Origin: Bacillus sp. AFS073361
GTDB taxonomy: Bacteria; Bacillota; Bacilli; Bacillales; Cytobacillaceae
NCBI RefSeq assembly: GCF_002567005.1
Contig: NZ_NUZU01000010.1
Location: 863 to 64,862, forward strand
Direction of reading: 5' to 3'
DNA length: 64,000 nucleotides
Positions within the stretch are counted from its first letter, which is position 1. Every line of letters begins with the position of its first letter. Both the position numbers and the translations under genes were made by a program. Below are positions 15,675 through 23,720 of this stretch, piece by piece. A model generated the notes under the pieces. It made no database searches, had not been told where the DNA came from, and saw only the letters and a list, made by a program, of their open reading frames with translations.

Positions 15675-16664
15675 TTGAGGAAAAAGTTACTAGGGAGTTT
15701 GGAGTTAAACCGGATATATCAAATGGACTGCTTAGAAGGAAGCAAACTTATCGAAAATGAAAGCGTGGATTTGATACTGACTGACTTGCCCTACGGAAAT
15801 ATGAATACTGATGGCGGACGAAAGCTCGGAATTAACGGATGGGATCACGCTATTGAGCCCGCGAAAGTGTTCGAAATTGCTAATCGTGTTTTGCGGAAAA
15901 ATGGCAAAATGATTCTGTTCAGTCAAGAGCCTTACACTACCGAATTAATAAACTGTGCGATACCTAATTTACCATTTTCATATCGCGCTATATGGGAAAA
16001 GGACAATTTCGCTAATGCTCTCGGCGTGAATAAAGCGATGGTTAGTTTCTATGAGGATATTCTTATATTTAGTAAGAATGACTATCACGAAGCTAAACAC
16101 CCATTAAGAGAGACTATGAAAAAATATTTAGAAAAGTATGGCAGGGACTACATCTTCGACTTATTCACTAAGGAAGGAAGGTACTCAAAACGCACAGTCG
16201 CGAAGGTACACGCCTCGTTTAAATTCGGATTTAACAGTGGCAGGTTCGATTTTATGGATTATAAAATGTACGAGTTTTTGAGTAACTATATCCAGTTTGA
16301 AGAAACCTACGAACAGTTGAAAGCAATAGACACCGTGTATAAACAAAGTTATTCCAGCACATTCAATCTCTGGGAAGGAAATAAATTTAAGTCAAATATC
16401 CTTAAATACAAGAAGGATTATGATGGATTTCACCCAACGCAAAAGCCTGTATTATTGCTTGAAGACTTAATAAAGACGTTCAGCAATGATGGCGATATAG
16501 TAGTCGATTTAACCTGCGGAAGTGGGTCGACTTGTGTAGCTGCCGCAAGAGTTGACCGCAACTTTATCGGATTTGAATTGGAAACGGAATATGTCCGCAT
16601 TGCTAACCAACGCTTAGAAGTGATACAGGACGAAACGGCTGAACGGAAATTAACTGAAGAATAG
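15675..16664 (+). CDS. Site-specific DNA methyltransferase (DPPY-type)
   Basis: A 329-residue amino-methyltransferase (N6-adenine or N4-cytosine). Motif IV DLPYGN is near residue 37 and the SAM-binding motif DLTCGSGST near residue 282, an order typical of the beta class. The last region (FIGFELETEYVRIANQRL) is characteristic. TTG start after GAAAGGGG. It begins MRKKLLGSLELNRIYQ, nearly the same as the methyltransferase at 28562, so the two are related. The gene is bracketed by an 18-bp direct repeat, which suggests it entered as a unit. Probably protects phage DNA from host restriction. Confidence 0.93.
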   Translation: MRKKLLGSLELNRIYQMDCLEGSKLIENESVDLILTDLPYGNMNTDGGRKLGINGWDHAIEPAKVFEIANRVLRKNGKMILFSQEPYTTELINCAIPNLPFSYRAIWEKDNFANALGVNKAMVSFYEDILIFSKNDYHEAKHPLRETMKKYLEKYGRDYIFDLFTKEGRYSKRTVAKVHASFKFGFNSGRFDFMDYKMYEFLSNYIQFEETYEQLKAIDTVYKQSYSSTFNLWEGNKFKSNILKYKKDYDGFHPTQKPVLLLEDLIKTFSNDGDIVVDLTCGSGSTCVAAARVDRNFIGFELETEYVRIANQRLEVIQDETAERKLTEE

Positions 16665-16676
16665 ACAAAAATTGTG
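16659..16676. repeat. 18-bp direct repeat, right copy
   Basis: Exact copy of 15632-15649, spanning the stop codon of the methyltransferase gene. The distance between copies is 1,027 bases, one gene length. Confidence 0.9.
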
Positions 16677-16694
16677 TCGTTAGGAGGAGAGGAA

Positions 16695-16889
16695 ATGAAA
16701 ATTAAAAAGGAACATTTAGACATTCCGTTTTGTTCACTGATAGTAGGTGCGACAAATGATGAATCACCAAGAGAATTCATTAGAAACAGTGAAAGAGAGT
16801 TTGGAATGTCAATGGCTGATATTGATAATATGTCAGAAGAAGAACTTAATGGTTATATCGAACACTTGGATTATTTGTGGGATAAATAG
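16695..16889 (+). CDS. Small acidic phage protein
   Basis: 64 residues, MKIKKEHLDIPFCSLIVG at the start and EELNGYIEHLDYLWDK at the end. The ATG at 16695 has AGGAGGAGAGG upstream. Not recognised. Base composition is more AT-rich than its neighbours. Confidence 0.65.
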   Translation: MKIKKEHLDIPFCSLIVGATNDESPREFIRNSEREFGMSMADIDNMSEEELNGYIEHLDYLWDK

Positions 16890-16998
16890 TCGCACTTCGA
16901 ACATATTGCGACCAAAATAACCAAAAATCGGTAAAAATGTATTTCGTATTCACGGGACTTACGGACTATGCTAGTATAAAAATTACGGAGGTGAGCGA

Positions 16999-18351
16999 AT
17001 GCACTATACGCAAATGCTACTGAGCAAGGCGATCGACGATAACAACGTCCAGGCGCTAACAAAATACGGCATTACAGCGAAGGATTGTGCGACGGAGGGT
17101 GATAGGCAGACCCTCCGGTATATCCTCGATTATGCCGAGAAGAATCGCGGGCAGGCGCCCGGCTACGCAACAGTTACGGCGGAGTGTCCGGACTTCGTCT
17201 ACACGCCGCAGGTGGGCGACAGCTACGAGTTTTTAGCGCGCGAAATAAAGAAGCACTCGGCAAAAGTGCAATTTGCGGAACTGGTTAACGGCAAGCTCGG
17301 CGAACAATTCGAAAATGTCGGACAAAAAGATATATTTAAGATGTTCGAATGGTTGCAATCCGAAGTCGAAAGTATTAAACTAAGAACAAGCGTTCGTAGT
17401 AAAATAGGAACGGACATCAAATCGGACGCCGAAGCGTTCCTTGCCGAATACCGCAGGCGAAAAGACGGCGAATCCTTCAAAATATGGCGTAGCAAGTTTC
17501 CGTCCATAAACGAACAAATTGGCGGATATCTCAGCGGTAACATGTATACATGGCACGGGCGATCAGGACGCGGTAAGTCGGTATTTACGATGGAGGAAGC
17601 GATTGAGGCAGCGGTCCAAGGCGCTAACGTACTCGTCTGGGCGATGGAAATGTCGCGCTTTGAGTGGATGGCGCGAGCCTATTCGGCAATCAGCGCCAGG
17701 GCAGGCATTGTCAACGCCAACATCGACGGCATTGATTACGAGGCAGGCTTCGAAAATCGAGCGTTGTTAACCGGCAAGCTGTCGGACGAATTCGAGGCGG
17801 GCTTCGAAATATTCTTATCGCAAATGGCGGAAGGAGAGCACTTGGCGGGCAATATTACGCTGAGAGCTGCTGATGATGCCGACTTCTTTACGCGAGATGT
17901 GAAGCAGTTGGAGGCGGATATCCTTGCGACAAAGGCTGACGTCGTGGTCGTCGATCCGATTTACCTGATGGATTACGAGGCCAATACGTCAAAGGTTGCC
18001 GGCGGTGATGTCGCCAATACTTCGAAGAGGATTCGGAGGCTGGCCGGACTGACTGGCGCCGTGATTCACGTTATTACTCAGGCGGACGAAGTGAAGGATG
18101 ATAGGGATGACGAAGGCAATCGTGAGTTAAGGGCTCCCAAAAGGGCGGAGATAAAAAAGACGAAAGCGGTCCTCGAGGATGCTGCGAATGTATTCGGCAT
18201 TGATACGTTGGATGGCGCTGGGATCATCGAGATTGGCAAAGGGCGAAACGGCGGTGAGGGTACGCAGGTCGAAGTGTTGTATCTGCCGAATTACGGAATA
18301 GTTCGCGAGGTGGAAACCGGAGAGGCGGCCGTGAGTCAGTTCGATTTTTAG
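16999..18351 (+). CDS. DnaB-like replicative helicase
   Basis: A 450-residue RecA-fold helicase of the DnaB family, lacking a long N-terminal domain. Walker A GRSGRGKS lies near residue 189, Walker B VVVVDPIYLMDY near residue 310, and later motifs include HVITQADEV. It would unwind DNA at the phage fork with the DnaC-like loader. ATG after GGAGGTGAG. Codon use is GC-rich compared with the small gene before it. The 110 bases upstream contain a poor promoter-like sequence (TTCACG-17-TAGTAT). Confidence 0.93.
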   Translation: MHYTQMLLSKAIDDNNVQALTKYGITAKDCATEGDRQTLRYILDYAEKNRGQAPGYATVTAECPDFVYTPQVGDSYEFLAREIKKHSAKVQFAELVNGKLGEQFENVGQKDIFKMFEWLQSEVESIKLRTSVRSKIGTDIKSDAEAFLAEYRRRKDGESFKIWRSKFPSINEQIGGYLSGNMYTWHGRSGRGKSVFTMEEAIEAAVQGANVLVWAMEMSRFEWMARAYSAISARAGIVNANIDGIDYEAGFENRALLTGKLSDEFEAGFEIFLSQMAEGEHLAGNITLRAADDADFFTRDVKQLEADILATKADVVVVDPIYLMDYEANTSKVAGGDVANTSKRIRRLAGLTGAVIHVITQADEVKDDRDDEGNRELRAPKRAEIKKTKAVLEDAANVFGIDTLDGAGIIEIGKGRNGGEGTQVEVLYLPNYGIVREVETGEAAVSQFDF

Positions 18352-18486
18352 TGGATGGGTAAAATAATCTGCAATTGGATGGTGTGTTCCATTTGTAGGT
18401 ATGTTAAGTTCGTTCTACAAAAGAACAAATTTGGAATTTTTATTACAAAATAGTTACAAACGACATAAATCGACAAGTTTCACCTA

Positions 18487-18515
18487 TTTACACATCGTTT
18501 AGACAGGCGTAATAT
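18487..18515 (+). promoter_or_regulatory. Sigma-A promoter for the primase gene
   Basis: TTTACA and TAATAT separated by exactly 17 bases. The predicted start of transcription near 18522 supports translation from 18577 and not from the earlier ATG at 18532, which has no ribosome binding site. Confidence 0.75.
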
Positions 18516-18576
18516 TATAAAGTACTCAAACATGTATATTCAAGTTTTTGAATATTTAGATGCGGAGGCATGCACG

Positions 18577-19584
18577 ATGGAACCAATACGAATACGCGGT
18601 CAGGACGTGGCGGTCGACATCCGCACCGAGCTCGAGCAATTTAATTGGGTGCGCCCGAAATGGTCGTCAGATAAGCTGATAGCAGCGAGCCCCTTCCGTT
18701 ACGACAAAACGCCGAGCTTCTTCGTTAACTTCACCGGTCAGTATGCCGGATGTTGGGGCGACTCAGGCGCATATGACGCGGAATGGGCGAGCGGCAATTT
18801 CACGAAACTATTAAGCTTTCTTCGCAACGAAACGTATGAGGAAACCGAGGAGTACTTGCTCGGAGAATACGGTATAAACGATAGCCAAACCAATGTAATC
18901 ACGCTCCGACCGGTCCGGCTTCAAGTTCAGCGATCTAGGCAGTCGCTGAGCGCTAGTATTCTCGCAAACTATACGGAAGACTATGCGTATCTGAAATCGC
19001 GCGGCATTAGCGAGGAAGTCCAAAGGCAAATGGGCGTTCTTTATGACCGCGAAAGCAGAGCGGCAGTTATTCCGTGGTGCTCTCCGAAAAAAACTTTAGA
19101 AAGTGTGAAGTACCGCACAGTCTACGGGAAAACTTTCTGGTATCATAGGGGCGGGCGACCTATTCGCGAGTTAGTTTACGGAATTGACCAGGCGGAAGCG
19201 ACAACGGTAATCTGTGAGGCGGAAATCGACGCAATGAGCTGGCTTCAAGCGGGCTATAGTGCGGTAGCGGTTGGCGGCGCTAATTTTAACGCACAGAAGC
19301 GCGATTTACTCTTGCGTTCGAAAATTTCAGAATTAATCATCTGTTGCGACAACGATAAAGCAGGCGGCAAACTGCGTCGGGAAATTGAAGCGGCGATGAA
19401 AGGGCATGTGCGCGTGAGGCAGGCGTATGTGAGAGCGGATGGCCACAATGACGGCTTTTTCGTCAAGGACGCCAACGAGGCGCTAGTGAAGTACGGAGTG
19501 AGTTCCTTGCGTGAGGCGGTTGAGGAAGCGAAAATTTCGGATCAGTTGTACGTGAATTTACGTACCTTTGGTCGGGGTAGGTAA
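18577..19584 (+). CDS. DNA primase with TOPRIM domain
   Basis: A 335-residue primase. The TOPRIM domain is visible: VICEAEIDAMSWLQAGY (catalytic Glu) and IICCDNDKAGGKLRRE (DxD). The N-terminal part has two cysteine/histidine-poor segments (ASPFRYDKTPSFFVN, as in the DnaG zinc-binding region) but no full zinc finger. It makes RNA primers for the phage fork with the DnaB-like helicase. ATG at 18577 follows GCGGAGG. Convergent with the small regulator at 19597. Confidence 0.9.
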   Translation: MEPIRIRGQDVAVDIRTELEQFNWVRPKWSSDKLIAASPFRYDKTPSFFVNFTGQYAGCWGDSGAYDAEWASGNFTKLLSFLRNETYEETEEYLLGEYGINDSQTNVITLRPVRLQVQRSRQSLSASILANYTEDYAYLKSRGISEEVQRQMGVLYDRESRAAVIPWCSPKKTLESVKYRTVYGKTFWYHRGGRPIRELVYGIDQAEATTVICEAEIDAMSWLQAGYSAVAVGGANFNAQKRDLLLRSKISELIICCDNDKAGGKLRREIEAAMKGHVRVRQAYVRADGHNDGFFVKDANEALVKYGVSSLREAVEEAKISDQLYVNLRTFGRGR

Positions 19585-19596
19585 CGCTCTGTTCCG

Positions 19597-19821
19597 TTAC
19601 TTACCTTTCCTTTTTCGCTTGCGTTCGGACGGATCGACATAAACCCATTCGTAAAGATCGGTGATTTCGCAGCCGAGTATTTCAGCGAGATTCATTGCGC
19701 TATCGAGTTCCATTACGTTGCGTTTATTTTCCCAGCCGGAAATCGTCGATTTCGACTTTCCGATTCGGTCGCCGAGTTGTGTTTGCGTAAGACCGCGGGA
19801 TTTCCGTATGTTCCGAAGCAA
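19597..19821 (-). CDS. Small Cro/CI-type regulator
   Basis: A 74-residue helix-turn-helix protein of the XRE family: RKSRGLTQTQLGDRIGKSKS then TISGWENKRN as recognition helix region, with a basic tail (ERKRKRKGK). TTG start with GGAAAG upstream on the minus strand. It is the second gene of a short leftward unit with the regulator at 19876. Probably part of the lysogeny control region. Confidence 0.85.
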   Translation of the reverse strand: MLRNIRKSRGLTQTQLGDRIGKSKSTISGWENKRNVMELDSAMNLAEILGCEITDLYEWVYVDPSERKRKRKGK

Positions 19822-19875
19822 GCACTTTCCGACCGCAATCGTGGCGCTTCACCTCGCAAAAACGTATGTATTTAA

Positions 19876-20097
19876 TTATTTCGACTTGGAGCCGTCAGGA
19901 GTGAAGCGAACTACTGCTTCGATAGGGACGTCCAGAAATAAGCAAATCTTTTCGACGGTACTTAGGTTGACGTCGCCATCACGATTAATGGCGGCGATTG
20001 TTTTCTGATGAAGGACTATGCCACGCATGTCGCTAATCACCATCTTTTTCTCAGTTAAGGTTTTACGAAGTGGCGAAAAATCTATCATTTTAACCAT
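19876..20097 (-). CDS. Cro/CI-type repressor candidate
   Basis: A 73-residue helix-turn-helix protein of the Cro/CI type (FSPLRKTLTEKKMVISDMRG, later HQKTIAAINRDGDVNLSTVE, which looks like the recognition helix). ATG after AGGAAGG. It diverges from aimR across a 100-base control region with a palindromic operator, the classical place for a lysogeny repressor, although it is short for one. Confidence 0.85.
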   Translation of the reverse strand: MVKMIDFSPLRKTLTEKKMVISDMRGIVLHQKTIAAINRDGDVNLSTVEKICLFLDVPIEAVVRFTPDGSKSK

Positions 20098-20104
20098 TTC
20101 CTTC

Positions 20105-20155
20105 CTAATTTTATGTATACTTTAGTGTACATTCGTGGTACAATTCAATTATAAC
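20105..20155. promoter_or_regulatory. Divergent control region with palindromic operator
   Basis: An 18-bp near-palindrome, TGTATACTTTAGTGTACA (20114-20131), with half-sites TGTAxACT. It overlaps a leftward promoter (TTGTAC-18-TATACA) and a rightward promoter (TGTACA-18-TATAAC). A related palindrome occurs at 21561, downstream of aimP. The binder could be either small XRE protein or AimR. Confidence 0.65.
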
Positions 20156-20200
20156 AGACAACGGAAAAATTTAACATCATTTTTGAAAGGGGATTTCCGA

Positions 20201-21418
20201 ATGGATAAACTGTCTAAAGAAGTTTGCGATACAATTGAAAACCACGATTATTTAACGTACAACCTAGTCGCCGAAATGATCGACGGCACTAAGGATGATA
20301 TGTCAAAATTCCATACAAATAAAAGGCAATTAAGTTTCCGTAAATTCTTACGGTTATCTTATGTTCTTCATCCGGACAACCAAAAAGAAGTGTTTGACGG
20401 ATGGTGCTTGCGCTTCAATACTACGGAAGCTATAAAACAAAGCTTTGAGTATGCGTCGATCACTCGGAATAAAGAGCTTTTAAAAACGCTTATTGATAAG
20501 TATAGCGATGACAGCGCTCTAAGTAAACACGTCGCGATTTATACCATCTTATACGATTTCTATACGAATGAGATTAGAGCGAAGGATTTAATAACCAGAC
20601 TCGATAAAGTCGGGCAGTTAAAAGGCGAGTTAGTTATTTTATCCGATATCATCAAATGCTATAATTATTACTGGGCGGAAAATTACTCGTTAATGCTGGC
20701 AACTGCAAAAGAAGCCGAGAAAGAAATCAACAAATTGGGAGACAGGCAGTTATTCATCAAAGAGTGTTACTTACATAGGGTTGCCGAAGTATTAGGCCAC
20801 GTTAGCCGTCATTTAAACGACATTGATTCAGCTCGTTTTTACGCTAATTTAATAATTAATGCAGATATCTGCGCGAAAACAGTTGCGGGCGCGACATATA
20901 TATTAGGGATGTCGTACTTGCCCGAAGATAAAGAAAAAGCAATTAAATATCTTCAGATAAGATACGATATCACTAAAACTCTCGGAGAGCAAGATATAGA
21001 AAATAACGCTCGACGAGATTTAGATTTCGCAAAACTCTATTTAGACATTCAACTAGACGCCGACGCCGATCCTATACTTCTCAGACTACAGAATAACGAG
21101 GGAAGCGAATTCGAACTAAAACTAATTAGGGAGGCGGTTTTCCAGGGAGGCGACGATGAATTTTTAGTTTTCTTATGCGCTATGGCCAAAAACTCCTTAG
21201 AGAAAATGCACGAATGTCGCAAGTACTTTTTCAAACGAGGCAACTACTTCTTTACAAGTATGGCAGCCAGAGAAGCGAAGAAGTTAGGTGAAAGTTCCGC
21301 ATTGATCGAGGAATTCATTGAAATTAAAACCGAAACCAAAGGGGATGTTGAATTTGAAGAAAATTTTATTAAGTGTTTTAATCGCGTCAGCAATCATCGC
21401 AGTTCCATTAGTGCTTAG
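20201..21418 (+). CDS. aimR: AimR-family arbitrium receptor
   Basis: A 405-residue protein with the layout of AimR: an N-terminal helix-turn-helix (about 1-60, AEMIDGTKDDMSKFHTNKRQ then LSFRKFLRLSYVLHPD) followed by tetratricopeptide-like helical repeats to the end, the RRNPP peptide-receptor fold. In SPbeta-group phages AimR activates aimX; binding of the AimP hexapeptide switches it off and favours lysogeny. ATG at 20201 follows GAAAGGGG. A small secreted-peptide gene overlaps its 3' end in another frame, exactly as aimP does. Confidence 0.9.
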   Translation: MDKLSKEVCDTIENHDYLTYNLVAEMIDGTKDDMSKFHTNKRQLSFRKFLRLSYVLHPDNQKEVFDGWCLRFNTTEAIKQSFEYASITRNKELLKTLIDKYSDDSALSKHVAIYTILYDFYTNEIRAKDLITRLDKVGQLKGELVILSDIIKCYNYYWAENYSLMLATAKEAEKEINKLGDRQLFIKECYLHRVAEVLGHVSRHLNDIDSARFYANLIINADICAKTVAGATYILGMSYLPEDKEKAIKYLQIRYDITKTLGEQDIENNARRDLDFAKLYLDIQLDADADPILLRLQNNEGSEFELKLIREAVFQGGDDEFLVFLCAMAKNSLEKMHECRKYFFKRGNYFFTSMAAREAKKLGESSALIEEFIEIKTETKGDVEFEENFIKCFNRVSNHRSSISA

Positions 21419-21491
21419 CAACGGAGGAAAAGATACTGCCAGCGAAAAAGTCGGCGGCATTGTCACTTACTCAGAGAAAGTCGGAGGTTAA
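21354..21491 (+). CDS. aimP: AimP arbitrium pheromone precursor with two hexapeptides
   Basis: A 45-residue precursor overlapping the last 65 bases of aimR. It starts MKKILLSVLIASAIIAVPLV, a Sec-type signal peptide, and ends with SEKVGG. The same hexapeptide, SEKVGG, also occurs 10 residues earlier. Known AimP proteins carry the mature hexapeptide at the C-terminus, so SEKVGG is the predicted signal. The two copies use different synonymous codons at four of six positions. TTG at 21354 is preferred (GGGG nine bases upstream); an in-frame ATG at 21345 is too close to it. Confidence 0.85.
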   Translation: MKKILLSVLIASAIIAVPLVLSNGGKDTASEKVGGIVTYSEKVGG

Positions 21492-21519
21492 TCCTAGAAA
21501 TAAATAAAAGAAACTCCTT

Positions 21520-21549
21520 AAGGCGGCCATTGAGGTCGTCTTTTTTTTA
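21520..21549 (+). terminator. Terminator downstream of aimP
   Basis: A 9-bp stem (AAGGCGGCC with GGTCGTCTT, two G-T pairs), loop ATTGA and eight T residues. In arbitrium phages a terminator lies between aimP and aimX, so this is the expected control point. Confidence 0.85.
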
Positions 21550-21560
21550 TGCGATTTTTA

Positions 21561-21578
21561 TGTACACTGTAGTAGACA
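21561..21578. promoter_or_regulatory. Operator-like palindrome after aimP
   Basis: TGTACACTGTAGTAGACA, closely matching the palindrome between the repressor and aimR (TGTAxACT-NN-AGTxxACA). It lies between the aimP terminator and the sigma-like gene, in the place of the aimX control region. Confidence 0.6.
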
Positions 21579-21687
21579 AAGAGTCAGAATTGAAAGATTG
21601 CCTACTTTCTACATTTTACCAATCGCCCATGCTATATTATTTATTGTAGACACGCACCAAAAAGTTTTTAAAGAAAATTTCAAAAAA

Positions 21688-21717
21688 GTGCGCGAAAACA
21701 AAAAGTCGTGCGACATA
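21688..21717 (+). promoter_or_regulatory. Bipartite phage element, copy 3
   Basis: GTGCGCGA-N12-GTGCGACATA, ending 33 bases before the ATG of the sigma-like gene. It may let that factor control its own gene. Confidence 0.8.
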
Positions 21718-21750
21718 CATTATGTAGCCGATAAAACGGGAGGTAATAAA

Positions 21751-22377
21751 ATGAACGAAAGTAAAAAACTAAATATCAACCACGCAGTAGCTCGATACCT
21801 GGTAACGAAAGGCGAAGCGGATTTCAACGAAGTCTACCGCAGCCTACACGCAGAGTACCGAAAGAAGATCGCCTACTGGTCGACATCAACGTTTATGGCA
21901 AACAAACACGACGTTATGGAGATTTTCGATGATATGTTACTCCGGTCATTGGACGCAGTTGAAAAGAATGGCGGCGACTTCGTAAAGTTATTTCACCTCT
22001 CGCTAAACAGCCGCTACAAATCGCTACTACGAAAATTGACAACACGAAGAAAATTCGAGCAATACGAAGTGGAATCAGAAGAGGATGAGAAGCCGGCAAG
22101 CTTCGAAATCGACAGCGGATTCAGAATCGAAGAAGAAATTATCGCAAAGAAAAAAGCCGACCAGCGGCAACTGATCGACTCTCTTCTGAACGATGCGGAT
22201 GCTAAAACAACGGCAATTGTTGAAGCGTTCCTGGTAAGTGAGAATGCATCTCCGACGGCAATCGGTGAAGCTCTCGGTTTACACCATTCAACTGTTATAC
22301 GCTCACTCAAACGCCTGGCCGGCAAGTTTGATTCAAAAAAGTACGGCGATTATACCGACTTTTTAGTAGCGCTTTAA
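21751..22377 (+). CDS. Phage sigma-70-like factor
   Basis: A 208-residue protein with a sigma-like plan. Residues 5-75 resemble region 2 (KHDVMEIFDDMLLRSLDAVE). The C-terminal 60 residues form a region-4-type helix-turn-helix: LLNDADAKTTAIVEAFLVSE, then ASPTAIGEALGLHHSTVIRS. It should direct RNA polymerase to phage promoters or act as a transcription activator. ATG at 21751 follows GGGAGGT. It sits just after the arbitrium locus and behind bipartite element copy 3, making it the prime candidate to recognise that element. Confidence 0.75.
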   Translation: MNESKKLNINHAVARYLVTKGEADFNEVYRSLHAEYRKKIAYWSTSTFMANKHDVMEIFDDMLLRSLDAVEKNGGDFVKLFHLSLNSRYKSLLRKLTTRRKFEQYEVESEEDEKPASFEIDSGFRIEEEIIAKKKADQRQLIDSLLNDADAKTTAIVEAFLVSENASPTAIGEALGLHHSTVIRSLKRLAGKFDSKKYGDYTDFLVAL

Positions 22378-22383
22378 TTTTAA

Positions 22384-22422
22384 GAGGTCGGTTAGGCCAA
22401 TAGGCATTAGGTCTAACCCCTC
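22384..22422 (+). other. Hairpin after the sigma-like gene
   Basis: GAGG/CCTC and GTTAG/CTAAC pair to make a hairpin seven bases after the stop codon. There is no T run, so it may be a processing or stability structure. A TTGACA at 22468 has no matching -10 and I do not call a promoter. Confidence 0.4.
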
Positions 22423-22555
22423 GCGTTCATTATATCAACTTAATTTCGTTTTGTATATACGTTGTCTTGACACGTAATACGATTTAATCAAATTTTAATC
22501 TTTAATATAGTACGCTATTTTCGCCAAAAACGCAACGCCAAAGGAGGCTACGAAG

Positions 22556-22723
22556 TTGGGAAAATTCTTAAATAAACGTTTCTCTTCCTATTATACGCCG
22601 GAGTACCTAAAACATACGTCGTTTGAGCGACAAATTGAGCGGTTACAACACGATCCTATCCGACTTTGCGATGGCAATAACGAAAATGTATCGATAAAAA
22701 ATATAAAGGCGGTGCGACTATGA
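22556..22723 (+). CDS. Small phage protein
   Basis: 55 residues, MGKFLNKRFSSYYTPEYLKH at the start, basic and unrecognised. TTG start with AAAGGAGG eight bases upstream. It overlaps the next tiny gene (ATGA-type overlap). Confidence 0.6.
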   Translation: MGKFLNKRFSSYYTPEYLKHTSFERQIERLQHDPIRLCDGNNENVSIKNIKAVRL

Positions 22724-22788
22724 TGTTCGGAGCGTATTTATTACTGGTAGCTGCGTGGGGAAGTTGGGAAATTTGGCGTGAATGTTAA
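22720..22788 (+). CDS. Tiny membrane peptide, 22 residues
   Basis: MMFGAYLLLVAAWGSWEIWREC, a single hydrophobic helix. ATG follows AAAGGCGG and overlaps the stop codon of the 55-residue gene, so translation is probably coupled. Function unknown. Confidence 0.45.
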   Translation: MMFGAYLLLVAAWGSWEIWREC

Positions 22789-22814
22789 CGAAGTCTAACG
22801 CAAGGAGGAACGAA

Positions 22815-23717
22815 ATGAATCTCGAAGGGTTGACAGAGAAAGTCACTAAAGGGCGTTGGAAGACCGTTTACTACGAAGACCGGTCAGGAGAAATTGTCGC
22901 AAAAAAGTGTAGAGGAGATTGCGGCGAGGTTAAAGCGCTAGATGAATTCTCGGAACGCAATGATAAATATACTATAGGAGGGCGTGAATCAAAATGTAAA
23001 AAGTGTATGGCGGAATTAACTCGCAAATGGCGTACAAATAACAACGAACGTAATAGGGAGTACCAACGGAAATGGCACGAGGAAAATAGGGATTACCATA
23101 TAGAACTTAATAAAGAATGGCGAAAGAATAATCCGGAGTATAGGCGTAAGTACCGAGAAGAAAACAAGGAACGTGTTAAAGAAGTCGAACAGAAGTACTA
23201 CAAGGAAAACAAGGAACGAATTGCAGAGAATGCTAGAAATTGGTACCAAAATAATAAAGATCATTATATAAAGGCAAAACAAGAATACAGAAAAAATAAT
23301 CCCGACAAAGTCGCATTAATCAAGCAACGTCGAAGAGCTAGAAAAATAAGTTTACCAGACGATTTCACCTCAGAGCAGATGGAAGTAACATTGTCTTGGT
23401 TTGGAGGATGTGCATTAACCGGTGACGATGGTGATTACCATTGGGATCATGTTATACCGATAGCTACCGGAAATGGAGGAACAACTTTCGGTAATATGGC
23501 ACCGCTGAGAAGCGACTTAAATATATCTAAAAATAGCGCAAACATCTTCGAATGGTTTGAGGCGAATAGGCAACGTTTCAAACTAGAACAATGGCGCTTC
23601 GATAGACTAATAGAATGGCTTGCGTCGGCAAACGCAATGTCATTTGAGGAATATCGCGCTTATGTTTACGAATGTCATGCGAATCCAAACGAAATAAATG
23701 ACGCCAAGGCGAATTAA
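22815..23717 (+). CDS. HNH endonuclease with charged repeat linker
   Basis: A 300-residue endonuclease-like protein. N-terminal zinc-binding pairs (CRGDCG and CKKC), then a long linker of imperfect repeats rich in N, E, K, R, Y, and W (NKEWRKNNPEYRRKYREENK and similar), then an HNH-type nuclease region (LTGDDGDYHWDHVIPIATGN, later MAPLRSDLNISKN). It is a close paralogue of the gene at 49537. ATG at 22815 follows AAGGAGGAACG. Probably a free-standing homing endonuclease. Confidence 0.85.
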   Translation: MNLEGLTEKVTKGRWKTVYYEDRSGEIVAKKCRGDCGEVKALDEFSERNDKYTIGGRESKCKKCMAELTRKWRTNNNERNREYQRKWHEENRDYHIELNKEWRKNNPEYRRKYREENKERVKEVEQKYYKENKERIAENARNWYQNNKDHYIKAKQEYRKNNPDKVALIKQRRRARKISLPDDFTSEQMEVTLSWFGGCALTGDDGDYHWDHVIPIATGNGGTTFGNMAPLRSDLNISKNSANIFEWFEANRQRFKLEQWRFDRLIEWLASANAMSFEEYRAYVYECHANPNEINDAKAN

Positions 23718-23720
23718 CTT

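Noticed and set aside
22468..22500. Promoter with a perfect TTGACA
   Set aside because: No -10 box at 16-18 bases; the nearest TAATAT is about 30 bases away.
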